A DNA stretch of 64,000 nt from Paenibacillus urinalis (GCF_028747985.1 NZ_CP118108.1:1989501-2053500); one strand, 5' to 3'. Counted from the first letter of the stretch, positions 34,857-43,140 are shown. Notes: a model not told the origin generated them from the sequence alone. Program-made: numbers and translations.

Positions 34857-35656
34857 TGAAGGTTGATGTATTAACCCTGTTTCCGGAAATGTTTTATGGT
34901 GTATTTGGTACCAGCATATTAGGGAAAGCCCAAGCCAAAGGAATTGTTTCTTTGAATGCGCTGAATTTTCGTGAATATGCGGGGAACAAGCATGGACAAG
35001 TAGACGACATGCCATACGGCGGCGGCGGCGGAATGGTGCTGAAGCCAGAGCCGATTTTTGCAGCAGTAGAAGATTTGCTGAACGAAGCGGATCAGGATGC
35101 CCAATCGAGTGCTGCTGCAAAATCAGCTGAAGAGACACAGCCAGAGGCTTCTTCTGCCAAGCAGCCGCGCATCATTCTGATGTGCCCTCAAGGCGAGACC
35201 TTTACGCAGAAGAAGGCAGAGGAGCTGTCCAAGGAAGAGCATCTCATCTTTATATGTGGTCACTATGAAGGCTATGATGAGCGAATTCGAGAGCATCTCG
35301 TCACGGACGAGATCTCGACCGGAGATTATGTGCTGACAGGTGGAGAGCTGCCTGCAATGGTCGTTATAGACAGTGTGGTAAGACTGCTTCCAGGGGTGCT
35401 GGGCAACGAGACAAGTGCAGTTACAGATTCATTCAGCACCGGTTTGCTAGAGTACCCTCACTATACCAGACCTGCGGAGTTTAGAGGCCACAAGGTACCG
35501 GATATCCTGCTCTCAGGTCATCACAAAAACATTGATGCTTGGCGCAGAGAGCAGTCCTTGCTTCGGACACTCACCAGACGCCCCGATCTGCTGGAGCAGG
35601 TGGAGCTGACGAAGAAGGAGAAAGCATGGCTGGATCAGCATAAACGGGATGAATAG
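34856..35656 (+). CDS. trmD: tRNA (guanine(37)-N1)-methyltransferase
   Basis: A 266-residue SPOUT-fold homodimeric enzyme making m1G37, which prevents frameshifting. Family motifs: [26 protein letters not shown] (51-66), [11 protein letters not shown] (134-144) and the SAM knot [12 protein letters not shown] (157-168). It is longer than the usual 240-250 residues because of a low-complexity Ala/Ser/Glu-rich insert at about residues 77-104 ([19 protein letters not shown]), before the IILMCPQGE strand. All catalytic motifs are intact, so activity is expected. It overlaps rimM by one base. Confidence 0.97.
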   Translation: MKVDVLTLFPEMFYGVFGTSILGKAQAKGIVSLNALNFREYAGNKHGQVDDMPYGGGGGMVLKPEPIFAAVEDLLNEADQDAQSSAAAKSAEETQPEASSAKQPRIILMCPQGETFTQKKAEELSKEEHLIFICGHYEGYDERIREHLVTDEISTGDYVLTGGELPAMVVIDSVVRLLPGVLGNETSAVTDSFSTGLLEYPHYTRPAEFRGHKVPDILLSGHHKNIDAWRREQSLLRTLTRRPDLLEQVELTKKEKAWLDQHKRDE

Positions 35657-35780
35657 ATGAAGAAGCCCGGGGATATGCTAGATTCTTACATTTTGAGTAC
35701 AACAAGGGTGCTGAATCAGATACCAAATAACATGATTCTCCATGCGCCAGTGGTTTTATGAGAAAAAAAGTTCTTAATGC

Positions 35781-35810
35781 TTGCATTACTTCGTAATAAC
35801 ATGTTATAAT
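35781..35810 (+). promoter_or_regulatory. Sigma-A promoter for rplS
   Basis: TTGCAT (35781-35786) and TATAAT (35805-35810), 18 bp apart, give a transcript start near 35817, about 97 nt before rplS. Confidence 0.75.
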
Positions 35811-35816
35811 TTTTCT

Positions 35817-35913
35817 GTTGTGTGGAATACGGTGGTCCGCTGTGGATGATGATGGGTAACAGAAGGTTATCCGGAAGAGACATGAACACCTGTACGGAAG
35901 GAGGGAGTCATAG
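35817..35913 (+). promoter_or_regulatory. Probable L19 ribosomal-protein leader
   Basis: The roughly 97-nt leader contains a hairpin GGGTAAC (35854-35860) with GTTATCC (35866-35872) and other GC-rich segments. A structured autoregulatory leader upstream of rplS (L19 leader) is known in Firmicutes; position and size fit, but I did not verify the consensus fold. Confidence 0.5.
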
Positions 35914-36255
35914 ATGAATATCGTCCAAGCGATTACACAAGAACAATTGCGTAAAGATTTGCCGAACTTTCGTCCTGGTGACACTGTAAAAGTGCACGTT
36001 AAGGTTATCGAGGGAACTCGCGAACGTATCCAGTTGTTCGAAGGTGTAGTAATCAAACGCCGTGGTGGTGGAATCAGTGAGACTTTTACAGTTCGTAAAA
36101 TTTCTTACGGTGTAGGTGTGGAAAGAACTTTCCCGCTTCATTCCCCAAAAATCGATAAACTCGAAGTGGCTCGCCGTGGTAAAGTGCGTCGTGCGAAGCT
36201 TTATTATCTTCGTGAACTTCGCGGTAAAGCAGCGAGAATTAAAGAAATTCGTTAA
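35914..36255 (+). CDS. rplS: 50S ribosomal protein bL19
   Basis: A 113-residue large-subunit protein at the 30S-50S interface. [20 protein letters not shown] and [20 protein letters not shown] are signature blocks; the basic C-terminus [19 protein letters not shown] is standard. AAGGAGGGA precedes ATG 35914. It has its own promoter at 35781 and a terminator behind it. Confidence 0.98.
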   Translation: MNIVQAITQEQLRKDLPNFRPGDTVKVHVKVIEGTRERIQLFEGVVIKRRGGGISETFTVRKISYGVGVERTFPLHSPKIDKLEVARRGKVRRAKLYYLRELRGKAARIKEIR

Positions 36256-36270
36256 TATAACGAATAACGG

Positions 36271-36307
36271 AAAGGGCTTGGAAACAAGCCCTTTTCGCTT
36301 TTTTTAT
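36271..36307 (+). terminator. Intrinsic terminator after rplS
   Basis: AAAGGGCTTG (36271-36280), a GAAA tetraloop and CAAGCCCTTT (36285-36294), then a T-rich tail (36299-36305). A textbook GNRA-capped terminator. Confidence 0.9.
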
Positions 36308-36590
36308 GTAAAAATGATTGTTCGTTCAAGATGGTTTACGTTCTTATATTCAGGAATAACATAGCTCATGTGAATATGAACAATATAGAATATAATCTAT
36401 TGATGTGATATAGAGGAGCGCTCGCCCTCCGATCGGAGAGATGAAGTTGTATCCTGCTAAGATTTCTCTTACAATATTTTCAGAGGAAACGATCTTGACA
36501 ACAGATGGTATGTCTCTAACCAGATTTCATACATAGAATATGTCTAGATGCATCGTTTCGATGACATGGATGAGGAAGTGAGGACAAGCG
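36308..36590 (+). other. lepB upstream region with palindromes
   Basis: It contains a -10-like TATAAT (36391-36396) with a weak TGTGAA 16 bp upstream, then two adjacent perfect palindromes, GAGCGCTC (36416-36423) and CTCCGATCGGAG (36427-36438), in the presumed 5' leader of lepB. A TTGACA at 36495 has no -10 at proper spacing. No small gene is supported. Confidence 0.4.
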
Positions 36591-37211
36591 ATGGAGCAGG
36601 ATGTACAGAATGAACGATTGAATACACCGGAGAATGGGAATTCTAAGTCAAAGAAAGTAAAGAACGAGATTTGGGAATGGATCAAAGCCATTGCAATTGC
36701 ATTAGTGCTTGTGTTTATTATCCGATTCTTCTTGTTCAAGCCTTTTATTGTTGACGGACCATCGATGCAGCCGAATTTTCATACAGGGGAAAGAGTCATT
36801 GTGAACCAGATTCTGTATGATATCAGGCAGCCTGAACGCGGAGAGGTCGTTGTCTTCCATGTCCCTTCTGAGAACCGGGATTTCATTAAGCGGGTCATTG
36901 CTGTAGAAGGGGACACCGTTGAAGTCACTGGAGATACCTTGCGAGTAAACGGCGAAGTTGTAGAGGAGCCTTATCTGCAAGAAGCGATTGCAGAGGCACA
37001 GGCGAATGGCGGACAGTATAACACTTATAACTTCCCGAATGAGTATTTCCCAGACGGCACAGTGCCGGAAGGTCATATTTTTGCCCTTGGTGATAACCGT
37101 GGGAACAGTACAGACAGCCGCATGATTGGATATGTGCCGCTTGAGGATATTGTAGGACGTGCCGACGTTATTTTCTGGCCGCTGAAGGATATCGAATGGA
37201 TTAATCACTGA
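36591..37211 (+). CDS. lepB: Signal peptidase I
   Basis: A 206-residue type I signal peptidase of the Gram-positive Sip type. One N-terminal membrane segment (residues 31-50, IKAIAIALVLVFIIRFFLF) places the catalytic domain outside. The Ser-Lys dyad is Ser58 (VDGPSMQPNF) and Lys100 (NRDFIKRVIAVEGD); box E is ALGDNRGNSTDSR. It removes signal peptides from proteins exported by the SRP/Sec machinery also encoded nearby. A GAGGACAAGCG site precedes ATG 36591. rbgA follows after 116 bp. Confidence 0.96.
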   Translation: MEQDVQNERLNTPENGNSKSKKVKNEIWEWIKAIAIALVLVFIIRFFLFKPFIVDGPSMQPNFHTGERVIVNQILYDIRQPERGEVVVFHVPSENRDFIKRVIAVEGDTVEVTGDTLRVNGEVVEEPYLQEAIAEAQANGGQYNTYNFPNEYFPDGTVPEGHIFALGDNRGNSTDSRMIGYVPLEDIVGRADVIFWPLKDIEWINH

Positions 37212-37327
37212 TTTTGAAATTTTGAGGACAAACTATACCGGTTTGATCTGTAGATACTCATGATAGAAGCACCTCAGGGTATTATATAAATGGATCCAAC
37301 TGTTTGTGAAAAAGAAGGTGAATTGCG

Positions 37328-38191
37328 ATGACCATACAATGGTTTCCAGGACATATGACGAGAGCCCGTCGACAAATTCAGGAGAAGCTGAAATTGATTG
37401 ATGTCGTCATTGAACTGGTGGATGCACGGCTTCCATTATCCAGCCGTAACCCGATGATTGATGAAATATTGCAGGACAAGCCAAGAATGATTCTGCTGAA
37501 CAAGTCAGATTTGGCTGATCCGAAGGTAACGGAAGAATGGATTAAATATTTTAAAGAAGAGGGGCATACTGCACTTGCAGTCGATGCCAATACAGGTACC
37601 GGGGTTAAGGATATCCCCTCAACTGCTAAGATCTTGTTGAAGGAAAAGATCGATCGGCAAATTGCCAAAGGCATGAATCCGAGAGCGATTCGCGCACTGA
37701 TCGTTGGCATTCCGAATGTCGGCAAATCGACATTGATCAACCGTTTGGCTGGCAGAAATATCGCGGCTACCGGTGATCGACCAGGCGTAACCAAAGGTCA
37801 GCAATGGATCAGAGTAGGTAAGGAAATTGAACTCCTGGATACCCCAGGTATTCTGTGGCCTAAGTTCGAAGATCAGAATGTGGGCTATCGTCTGGCCGTG
37901 ACCGGTGCGATCAAGGAAGAGATACTGAACGTGGAGGACATCGCCTTCTTCGCGATCAAGTATCTTGCTCAGTATTACTGGCCGGCAATGCAGGAGCGTT
38001 ACGGCTTGTCTGAAGCTCCAAAGGATTCGGAAGATCCAGATCAAATCGTTGCCGTTATGGAAGAGATCGGGCGCAAGCGCGGCGCTGTCATGAGCGGGGG
38101 ACGAATTGATCTGGAGAAGGCATCCTCCTTGATGCTTAGAGAGCTGAGAGGCGGCAAGCTTGGTCGATTCAGTCTGGAATCTCCTTTTTAA
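37328..38191 (+). CDS. rbgA: Ribosome biogenesis GTPase RbgA (YlqF)
   Basis: A 287-residue circularly permuted GTPase that completes late 50S assembly (uL16 incorporation). Motif order is permuted: NKSD (58-61, G4), then GIPNVGKS (127-134, G1), then DTPG (171-174, G3). [14 protein letters not shown] is the YlqF N-terminus. The C-terminal helical domain contacts rRNA. GAAGGTGAATTGCG precedes ATG 37328. The rplS-lepB-rbgA-rnhB order matches B. subtilis. Confidence 0.97.
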   Translation: MTIQWFPGHMTRARRQIQEKLKLIDVVIELVDARLPLSSRNPMIDEILQDKPRMILLNKSDLADPKVTEEWIKYFKEEGHTALAVDANTGTGVKDIPSTAKILLKEKIDRQIAKGMNPRAIRALIVGIPNVGKSTLINRLAGRNIAATGDRPGVTKGQQWIRVGKEIELLDTPGILWPKFEDQNVGYRLAVTGAIKEEILNVEDIAFFAIKYLAQYYWPAMQERYGLSEAPKDSEDPDQIVAVMEEIGRKRGAVMSGGRIDLEKASSLMLRELRGGKLGRFSLESPF

Positions 38192-38238
38192 ATGAAGGTA
38201 TGTTATAACTCATCAAGATAAGAATATCGCAAGCAATC

Positions 38239-38268
38239 CAATCCCCTGCAGCGTACTGCAGGGGATTG
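38239..38268 (+). terminator. GC-rich hairpin after rbgA
   Basis: CAATCCCCTGCA (38239-38250) pairs with TGCAGGGGATTG (38257-38268), 12 bp around a 6-nt loop. The T-tract is poor, so it may attenuate rather than stop transcription into rnhB. Confidence 0.55.
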
Positions 38269-38358
38269 CTGTGTTATCCAGCTTCTATATGTTTCTACCC
38301 TATTGATACATATGTTATGATATTGGTTATGGGATGTGCCGTTAGGGGGAAAAAACAA

Positions 38359-39036
38359 ATGAAAGAATTGGATCTGAACATACAGGAGACGGATACGTTC
38401 GAAGAGCCTGAGATGGATATGCTTAAATATGAAAGAGAAGCATGGGACAGCGGAGCTGAATATATTACAGGCATTGATGAAGTAGGAAGAGGCTGCTTGT
38501 TCGGTGATGTCGTTGCCGCAGCCGTCATTTTGCCAAAAGGGTTAGTGCTCGAAGGGGTCAATGATTCCAAGAAGCTAAGCGACAAGAAGCGTGAATTGTT
38601 ATTTGACATCATTATGAAGGAAGCTGTCGCAGTAGGTATCGGGATCGTCGATGTGGAGACTATTGACCGGATTAACATTAGGCAGGCTTCTCGGCTTGCG
38701 ATGAAACAGGCGGTTCATGCACTTACTCCATCTCCGGATCATCTGCTCGTGGACGCAGAAACCGTAGATATACCTCTGCCGCAACTATCAATTATTAAAG
38801 GGGACGCGAACAGCCAATCGATTGGTGCAGCATCTATCATTGCCAAGGTAACAAGAGACCGGATGTGTAAAGGCGAGTGGGATGCTCTGTATCCTGAGTA
38901 CGGTATTGCTATACATAAAGGATATGCAACAAAGCTGCACAGAGAGCAGTTGCTCGCACTGGGGCCTACACCGCTGCATCGCAGAAGCTTTCTCGGAAAA
39001 ATATTAGGAGAGCAGGAGCAGCCTACTTTGTTCTAA
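38359..39036 (+). CDS. rnhB: Ribonuclease HII
   Basis: A 225-residue enzyme that cuts RNA in RNA-DNA hybrids and at single misincorporated ribonucleotides. The catalytic acids are Asp40-Glu41 (GIDEVGRG), Asp132 (LLVDAETVD) and Asp167 (KVTRDRMC). Two points differ from most family members: a 30-residue acidic N-terminal extension, and GRGCLFGDVV where GRGPLAGPVV is usual. The GRG core is intact, so activity is expected. ATG 38359 has TAGGGGG upstream; the open frame from 38266 reads through the rbgA hairpin and is not needed. Confidence 0.94.
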   Translation: MKELDLNIQETDTFEEPEMDMLKYEREAWDSGAEYITGIDEVGRGCLFGDVVAAAVILPKGLVLEGVNDSKKLSDKKRELLFDIIMKEAVAVGIGIVDVETIDRINIRQASRLAMKQAVHALTPSPDHLLVDAETVDIPLPQLSIIKGDANSQSIGAASIIAKVTRDRMCKGEWDALYPEYGIAIHKGYATKLHREQLLALGPTPLHRRSFLGKILGEQEQPTLF

Positions 39037-39403
39037 CAGACAGGGTCCAGTGCAGCAAGAGGCAGCAGACGTACAGAGTCTGAGTAATGTTTATATCTAA
39101 TCGTAGTGGCTTACTCTAGCAGATAAACTTGATAGGATGCTAGATCGCAGAAAATCGTTGTTGATGTACCTGTCTTGATTTATGTTATTCGTTCAATATG
39201 AGGGATGAATATGCATTGTAAATTAAGTTATTTTCGTGCAGTACTGTGTTTAATAGCAGTGCTGCTTTTTTAATAGCAACGACTTCTTCAGTGTCCCACC
39301 CGTTATACCGATAAAATGAATAGATTATAAGGTGAATCAATTTCATTAAATATGTGTTGATATAGATAGCATCTCATTGTTTGTGGAAAGGAGTGGATGG
39401 TAT
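39037..39403 (+). other. Intergenic region rnhB-ylqG
   Basis: The stretch contains the rnhB terminator at 39238-39271 and otherwise AT-rich sequence. A start for ylqG transcription must lie after the terminator, but no clear promoter was found. Confidence 0.4.
39238..39271 (+). terminator. Intrinsic terminator downstream of rnhB
   Basis: GCAGTACTG (39238-39246) pairs with CAGTGCTGC (39257-39265) with one G-U, followed by six T. It lies 200 bp after the rnhB stop. Confidence 0.75.
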
Positions 39404-41440
39404 TTGAATATAGGTCAAGCAATCAGGGGCATGCTTGGGGATCCCAAGCCTCAAAGCGGTGCTAAGACGCTCGAGCTGAAGGAAGGCATGGTGGTGCGTG
39501 CTGAGGTCATACAGGTATCACCGGATCAGAAGGAAGCTGTGCTTCAGATCAAAGGGGTGCAGGTGAGGGCGGCATTAGATACTCCACTTGTAGCTGGGCA
39601 GAATGCGCTGCTTCAGGTGGGTGGACAGAATAAGGACGGAATGATGGTGATGAAGCCTTTTCAAGGTACACTTGGATCTGTATCGACTACAACACTTGCA
39701 GATCTGCTGACAAATCTTCAGCTGCTGGATACGAAGGAAAACAGAACACTCCTGAGTGCAATGCAGCAGAGTGGAATTCCGCTGACGAAGGATAATGTGA
39801 AGCTTGTTCAATCCCTTATGAATATGAAGCCGGCTGCAGCAGGGGATATCGAGTGGATCACCTCGGCAAGTCTTGCCATACAGAGGGGACTGCCCGTGTC
39901 AGGCTCTACCCTCTCGGGACTATATTATGCGATGTTTGGGCCCGCATTTGATGAGATGCTCGGTCAGCTGGATACAAGACTAACTGAAGCAGCTAAAAGC
40001 GATGGATTGAGTGGTAAGGTACCAGGGAGCATTTCAGATACGGCTGCAGAAATGGAGGGCTCACAAGAGCTTAGACAAGCCCGGACACATGCTGGAAGCG
40101 AGGGGAGCAGGCTAACCAGTACCGGAATGGCCCAGCAGGCAGCAGATGTTCACAAAGCAGCGGGTACTGCCGGATTAACAGGTACAAATGATGGAGCTGA
40201 TGGACCGGAGCTCATGGAGACTATGAAGACAGGGGCTGCAGATTCCAGGGCTACTCAAGGAAACGGAGTAGATGGAAAGACAACGGCAGCACCCGGTCCT
40301 GCAGCCGCTGGGTCCAATACGATTCGCACTGCGGGTTCAGGGGTTACGGGTTCTACTGTAGCCGGGATGCCGCAGGCAGAATTGGGTGGTAGTGATCCGG
40401 CAGCCCAGGATCACCGGGTACGTACGGGCAGCCAGGTGCAGGTGGCTGCAGCGGACCGGGGTGCGGCAGGCGGGGGAACGAGCCTGCCTGTGGGGGAGGC
40501 TGAAGAGCCGAGGACGGCGACTTCAGCCAATCGCAGTTTGGGGGACAGTGGCGAAGCTCCTGTCCAGGCGAGAGGCGCAGCAGCAGGCGGGGGCGAGCTT
40601 GTGCTGCGTGCCGCAGCACTGCTTGCCCAGCTACGAGCAGCGCCGCAGGGGCCGGCCGGAGCAGAGCCGGCCGGCAGCGGTGTGACTGCGGCAGCGCAGG
40701 GCGAGCCGCAGCAGGACGGTGCTGATGCAGCGCCAGCACCGGCAGTGCACACGCCTGCCACCACGAGGGATGACTCGTGGGTGGCGCGTGTGCTGAAGCT
40801 GCTCGGTGCGGAGCACGAGCAGCAGGTGGTGCGCGGGATGCTGGCACCCGCGCAGGCAGAGGTGTCCGCGGCAGAGCAGGCGGACACGCTCAAGAGCGTG
40901 CTGATGCAGATGGAAGCAAGTCCAGAGCTTCCTGCCGGTCTCAAAGAGACCGCAGGTCAGCTCGTGCACTTGCTCACAGGGCATCAGCTGCTCATGAACA
41001 CCGACCGGACCGCTCCTTTTGCCCAGATGAACTGGTTCATCCCTCTGAGCGGAGCGGACGGTCAGACGACGGCAAATGTCCAGATCCAGTCCCGCCGCGG
41101 ACCGCGCGGCGAAATGGATGCCTCCCATTGCCGGATCTGGTTTGACCTGAACATGAAGCAGCTCGGTCCCACGCTGATCGACATGCAGGTATCAGGCAAG
41201 GTGATCAGTCTGCATATTCGTACAGATAATGAGATGGCTGCACAAATTTTTGAGCTGGGTCGTGAACAAGTGGACAGTGCGCTGCGGAATACCGGCTATC
41301 AGTTATCCGTATATAAGTCGGAAGTGGTAGAGAACCGTCCTGAGCAAACAGAGCAGGTACAAGGTTCCTCATCCTCAGCTGTAAGTAAGATGGCTTCGTA
41401 TGTCCCGGAATCATATAAAGGAGTGGATATGCGAGTATGA
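39404..41440 (+). CDS. ylqG: YlqG-like protein with FliK-type C-terminal domain
   Basis: A 678-residue protein. Residues about 1-195 are a folded domain (MVVRAEVIQVSPDQKEAVLQ); about 195-450 are a low-complexity Ala/Gly/Ser/Thr linker with very GC-rich codons; about 500-678 resemble flagellar hook-length control proteins (NMKQLGPTLIDMQVSGKVIS, LHIRTDNEMAAQIFELGREQ). The gene occupies the ylqG position between rnhB and ylqH, and ylqH is FlhB-like, so the pair may be a paralogous remnant of the hook-length switch. TTG 39404 is chosen behind AAAGGAG. The stop overlaps ylqH (ATGA). The function is unproven. Confidence 0.75.
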   Translation: MNIGQAIRGMLGDPKPQSGAKTLELKEGMVVRAEVIQVSPDQKEAVLQIKGVQVRAALDTPLVAGQNALLQVGGQNKDGMMVMKPFQGTLGSVSTTTLADLLTNLQLLDTKENRTLLSAMQQSGIPLTKDNVKLVQSLMNMKPAAAGDIEWITSASLAIQRGLPVSGSTLSGLYYAMFGPAFDEMLGQLDTRLTEAAKSDGLSGKVPGSISDTAAEMEGSQELRQARTHAGSEGSRLTSTGMAQQAADVHKAAGTAGLTGTNDGADGPELMETMKTGAADSRATQGNGVDGKTTAAPGPAAAGSNTIRTAGSGVTGSTVAGMPQAELGGSDPAAQDHRVRTGSQVQVAAADRGAAGGGTSLPVGEAEEPRTATSANRSLGDSGEAPVQARGAAAGGGELVLRAAALLAQLRAAPQGPAGAEPAGSGVTAAAQGEPQQDGADAAPAPAVHTPATTRDDSWVARVLKLLGAEHEQQVVRGMLAPAQAEVSAAEQADTLKSVLMQMEASPELPAGLKETAGQLVHLLTGHQLLMNTDRTAPFAQMNWFIPLSGADGQTTANVQIQSRRGPRGEMDASHCRIWFDLNMKQLGPTLIDMQVSGKVISLHIRTDNEMAAQIFELGREQVDSALRNTGYQLSVYKSEVVENRPEQTEQVQGSSSSAVSKMASYVPESYKGVDMRV

Positions 41441-41745
41441 AGCAGGAAGAAGAAAGTGTTGTACGCAAGAAGGCAGTTGCGCTCAAATACGTACCGGGCG
41501 AAGCAGAAGCCCCCGTTGTAGTCGCCAAAGGGGACGGAAGGCTGGCCGAATCCATTCTGGAGAAGGCACTGGAGAATGGCGTCCCAATTCAAGAAGACCC
41601 CGCGCTTGTTGAGGTGCTGTCCAAGCTGGATCTGGATCAACAAATTCCTCCTGAATTGTATCAGCTTGTAGCCGAGGTGCTTACCTTTGTATATCAGGCC
41701 GAGCAGAAGGCGATTGTATCCGCCGGCCAGAGAAAAGAGGTGTAG
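41437..41745 (+). CDS. ylqH: YlqH, stand-alone FlhB C-terminal-like protein
   Basis: A 102-residue protein equal to the cytoplasmic domain of FlhB/YscU after the autocleavage point: KKAVALKYVPGEAEAPVVVA, then GRLAESILEKALENGVPIQ and LSKLDLDQQIPPELYQLVAE. It lacks the NPTH cleavage motif and any membrane segment, so it cannot be a full export-gate protein. It starts in a 4-bp overlap with ylqG, implying a joint role, perhaps in adjusting substrate switching of flagellar export. It is conserved here in B. subtilis as well. The next gene begins 6 bp later. Confidence 0.88.
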   Translation: MKQEEESVVRKKAVALKYVPGEAEAPVVVAKGDGRLAESILEKALENGVPIQEDPALVEVLSKLDLDQQIPPELYQLVAEVLTFVYQAEQKAIVSAGQRKEV

Positions 41746-41751
41746 GCATCC

Positions 41752-42168
41752 ATGAAGGACGATAATAATTCCAAACCGGCTGCACCGAGGAAGAGAAAAG
41801 ATTCTCGCAAAGAGAAAGGTGGAGCCGGGGAACAGGCGGCAGTTCAGTATCTTAAGCAGCAGGGATACAACATTATGAATACGAACTGGAGATGTAAGAG
41901 CGGTGAGCTCGATATTATAGCTCAGAAGGGCGAAACCACCATTTTTGCAGAAGTTAGAAGCAGGACTAGCCTGGATCGCTTCGGAACTCATCTGGAATCG
42001 GTCAATCCACGAAAAATAGCTCAGGTACGCCGTACCGCAGCTGTATATATTCAAGAACGCAAATTATACAATAGTCTAATTCGCTTTGATGTCATAGGCG
42101 TTCTGCTGAATCCAGCAGACTGGACAGAGGAACCGTTACATATCGATCACATTATGAATGCATTCTAA
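41752..42168 (+). CDS. YraN-family (UPF0102) endonuclease-like protein
   Basis: A 138-residue protein with the YraN core GEQAAVQYLKQQGYNIMNTN, KSGELDIIAQKG and FAEVRSRTSLD; the Glu-Asp-x(n)-Glu-x-Lys-like pattern (ELDIIA then AEVR) is a PD-(D/E)XK endonuclease-like fold. A basic tail (APRKRKDSRKEKGG) precedes it. YraN genes often sit beside rnhB and dprA/comM, hinting at DNA or recombination processing, but no activity is established. ATG 41752 follows AAAAGAGGTG. It ends the ylqG-ylqH-yraN unit. Confidence 0.9.
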   Translation: MKDDNNSKPAAPRKRKDSRKEKGGAGEQAAVQYLKQQGYNIMNTNWRCKSGELDIIAQKGETTIFAEVRSRTSLDRFGTHLESVNPRKIAQVRRTAAVYIQERKLYNSLIRFDVIGVLLNPADWTEEPLHIDHIMNAF

Positions 42169-42375
42169 TCCAATCGTTGGAGCTAACAACTTATTCAGAA
42201 ATTCTTAAGTGCAGCTCGAACGGTTGGATGATGTTTGTTACAATCATTTAACATGATGACAAGTGCTTTAAGGGATGCCGCACGAATGTTGGGATATGAC
42301 CGATCATATTCTGTTTTATTAGAGCAAGAGCAGGCTTGTTGTAGAACTCCTAGGGTAGCTCATTAGGGTAATCAT

Positions 42376-42405
42376 TTGACTTTAGATGAAGAACCGAGGT
42401 ATGCT
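42376..42405 (+). promoter_or_regulatory. Sigma-A promoter for the nitroreductase gene
   Basis: TTGACT (42376-42381) and TATGCT (42400-42405) are 18 bp apart; the start point would be near 42412, just before the Fur-like box. Confidence 0.7.
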
Positions 42406-42421
42406 AACACCAGTATCTAAA

Positions 42422-42436
42422 TGATAAAGATTATCA
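42422..42436. promoter_or_regulatory. Fur-family operator
   Basis: TGATAAAGATTATCA is a perfect 6-3-6 inverted repeat and matches 14 of 15 positions of the Bacillus Fur 7-1-7 consensus TGATAATNATTATCA. It lies at about +10 to +25 of the promoter at 42376. Fur fits best; PerR boxes differ mainly by TATAAT half-sites. Confidence 0.65.
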
Positions 42437-42487
42437 TTATCTGTGAGAAGAAAACAACTTCATACCTGTTAAGGAGGATTATATAAC

Positions 42488-43042
42488 ATGAATGAATCAC
42501 AAATAGCTTCATCTGTCCATGTGAAGGATGTCATTCGCGAACGACGGACGATCAAGAAATTTAAGCAGGAGGCAGTGCCGGTTGAGAAAATTACCGAGCT
42601 GCTGGATACAGCGGTGTGGGCACCGAATCATAAGCTTCGTGAGCCTTGGAGATTTCTATTATTTACGGGCGAAGGTCGCCAGAAGTTGGCTGAGGCGGTA
42701 TCGAATGAAATGGGCGAGGATAATAAATTTGTCAATGCCGTGCTTACGAATCCAACAACGCTGCTGGTCGTCATGAAGGAAGATCCACGCCAAGCAATTT
42801 GGGATGAGGATTTTGCCGCAACCAGCGCACTTATACAAAATTTCATGCTCGCAGCATGGGGTGAAGAGATCGGGACCTTCTGGGTAACCAAGCCGTTTCT
42901 GTACGGACCTAAATTCAGAGAAACTCTGAATATTGTTCCCGGCGAAAAAATTCTTGGCATGATCTATGTGGGGTACCCCGATGTGGTGCCGAAGCCGCAA
43001 GAACGCACGGCTGCAGCAGACAAATTAACGGTTTTTGAGTAA
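42488..43042 (+). CDS. Nitroreductase-family FMN oxidoreductase (YdjA-like)
   Basis: A 184-residue flavin enzyme. FMN-binding motifs: RERRTIKKFKQEAVP (Arg-rich start), APNHKLREPWRFLLF, and GTFWVTKPFLYGP near the C-terminus, with GMIYVGYPDVVPKPQER as the usual end. Members reduce nitro compounds, quinones or flavins with NAD(P)H; the physiological substrate is unknown. A Fur-like box on the promoter suggests induction under iron limitation or oxidative stress, for example as a flavin or ferric reductase; that is inference. AAGGAGG precedes ATG 42488. A terminator follows. Confidence 0.9.
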   Translation: MNESQIASSVHVKDVIRERRTIKKFKQEAVPVEKITELLDTAVWAPNHKLREPWRFLLFTGEGRQKLAEAVSNEMGEDNKFVNAVLTNPTTLLVVMKEDPRQAIWDEDFAATSALIQNFMLAAWGEEIGTFWVTKPFLYGPKFRETLNIVPGEKILGMIYVGYPDVVPKPQERTAAADKLTVFE

Positions 43043-43072
43043 GCTATAGTAAGATAAAGCCATGATAAGACG

Positions 43073-43106
43073 AAGCTCTTCTGATCGGATCAGAAAGAGC
43101 TTTTTT
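43073..43106 (+). terminator. Intrinsic terminator after the nitroreductase gene
   Basis: AAGCTCTTCTGATC (43073-43086) pairs with GATCAGAAAGAGCTT (43088-43102) with one bulged base, followed by a run of T. Confidence 0.8.
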
Positions 43107-43111
43107 GGTTT

Positions 43112-43140
43112 TTGTAAATTCGTCTTATGAAATTTATAAT
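43112..43140 (+). promoter_or_regulatory. Sigma-A promoter for the PD-(D/E)XK-like gene
   Basis: TTGTAA (43112-43117) and TATAAT (43135-43140) are 17 bp apart. An inverted repeat AATGGA (43138-43143) / TCCATT (43153-43158) spans the predicted start point and could be an operator. Confidence 0.65.

Larger units (their letters stand above)
42169..42487 (+). other. Nitroreductase promoter region
   Basis: The 320-bp gene-free stretch contains the promoter at 42376-42405 and the Fur-like box at 42422-42436. Upstream of them I see no gene and no clear terminator for the ylqG unit. Confidence 0.5.

Noticed and set aside
36495..36500. TTGACA as a lepB promoter
   Set aside because: No -10-like hexamer lies 16-18 bp downstream.
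40353..40944. Two Pro/Ala/Ser-rich open frames antisense to ylqG
   Set aside because: Product of the GC-rich low-complexity tract; no start signal.
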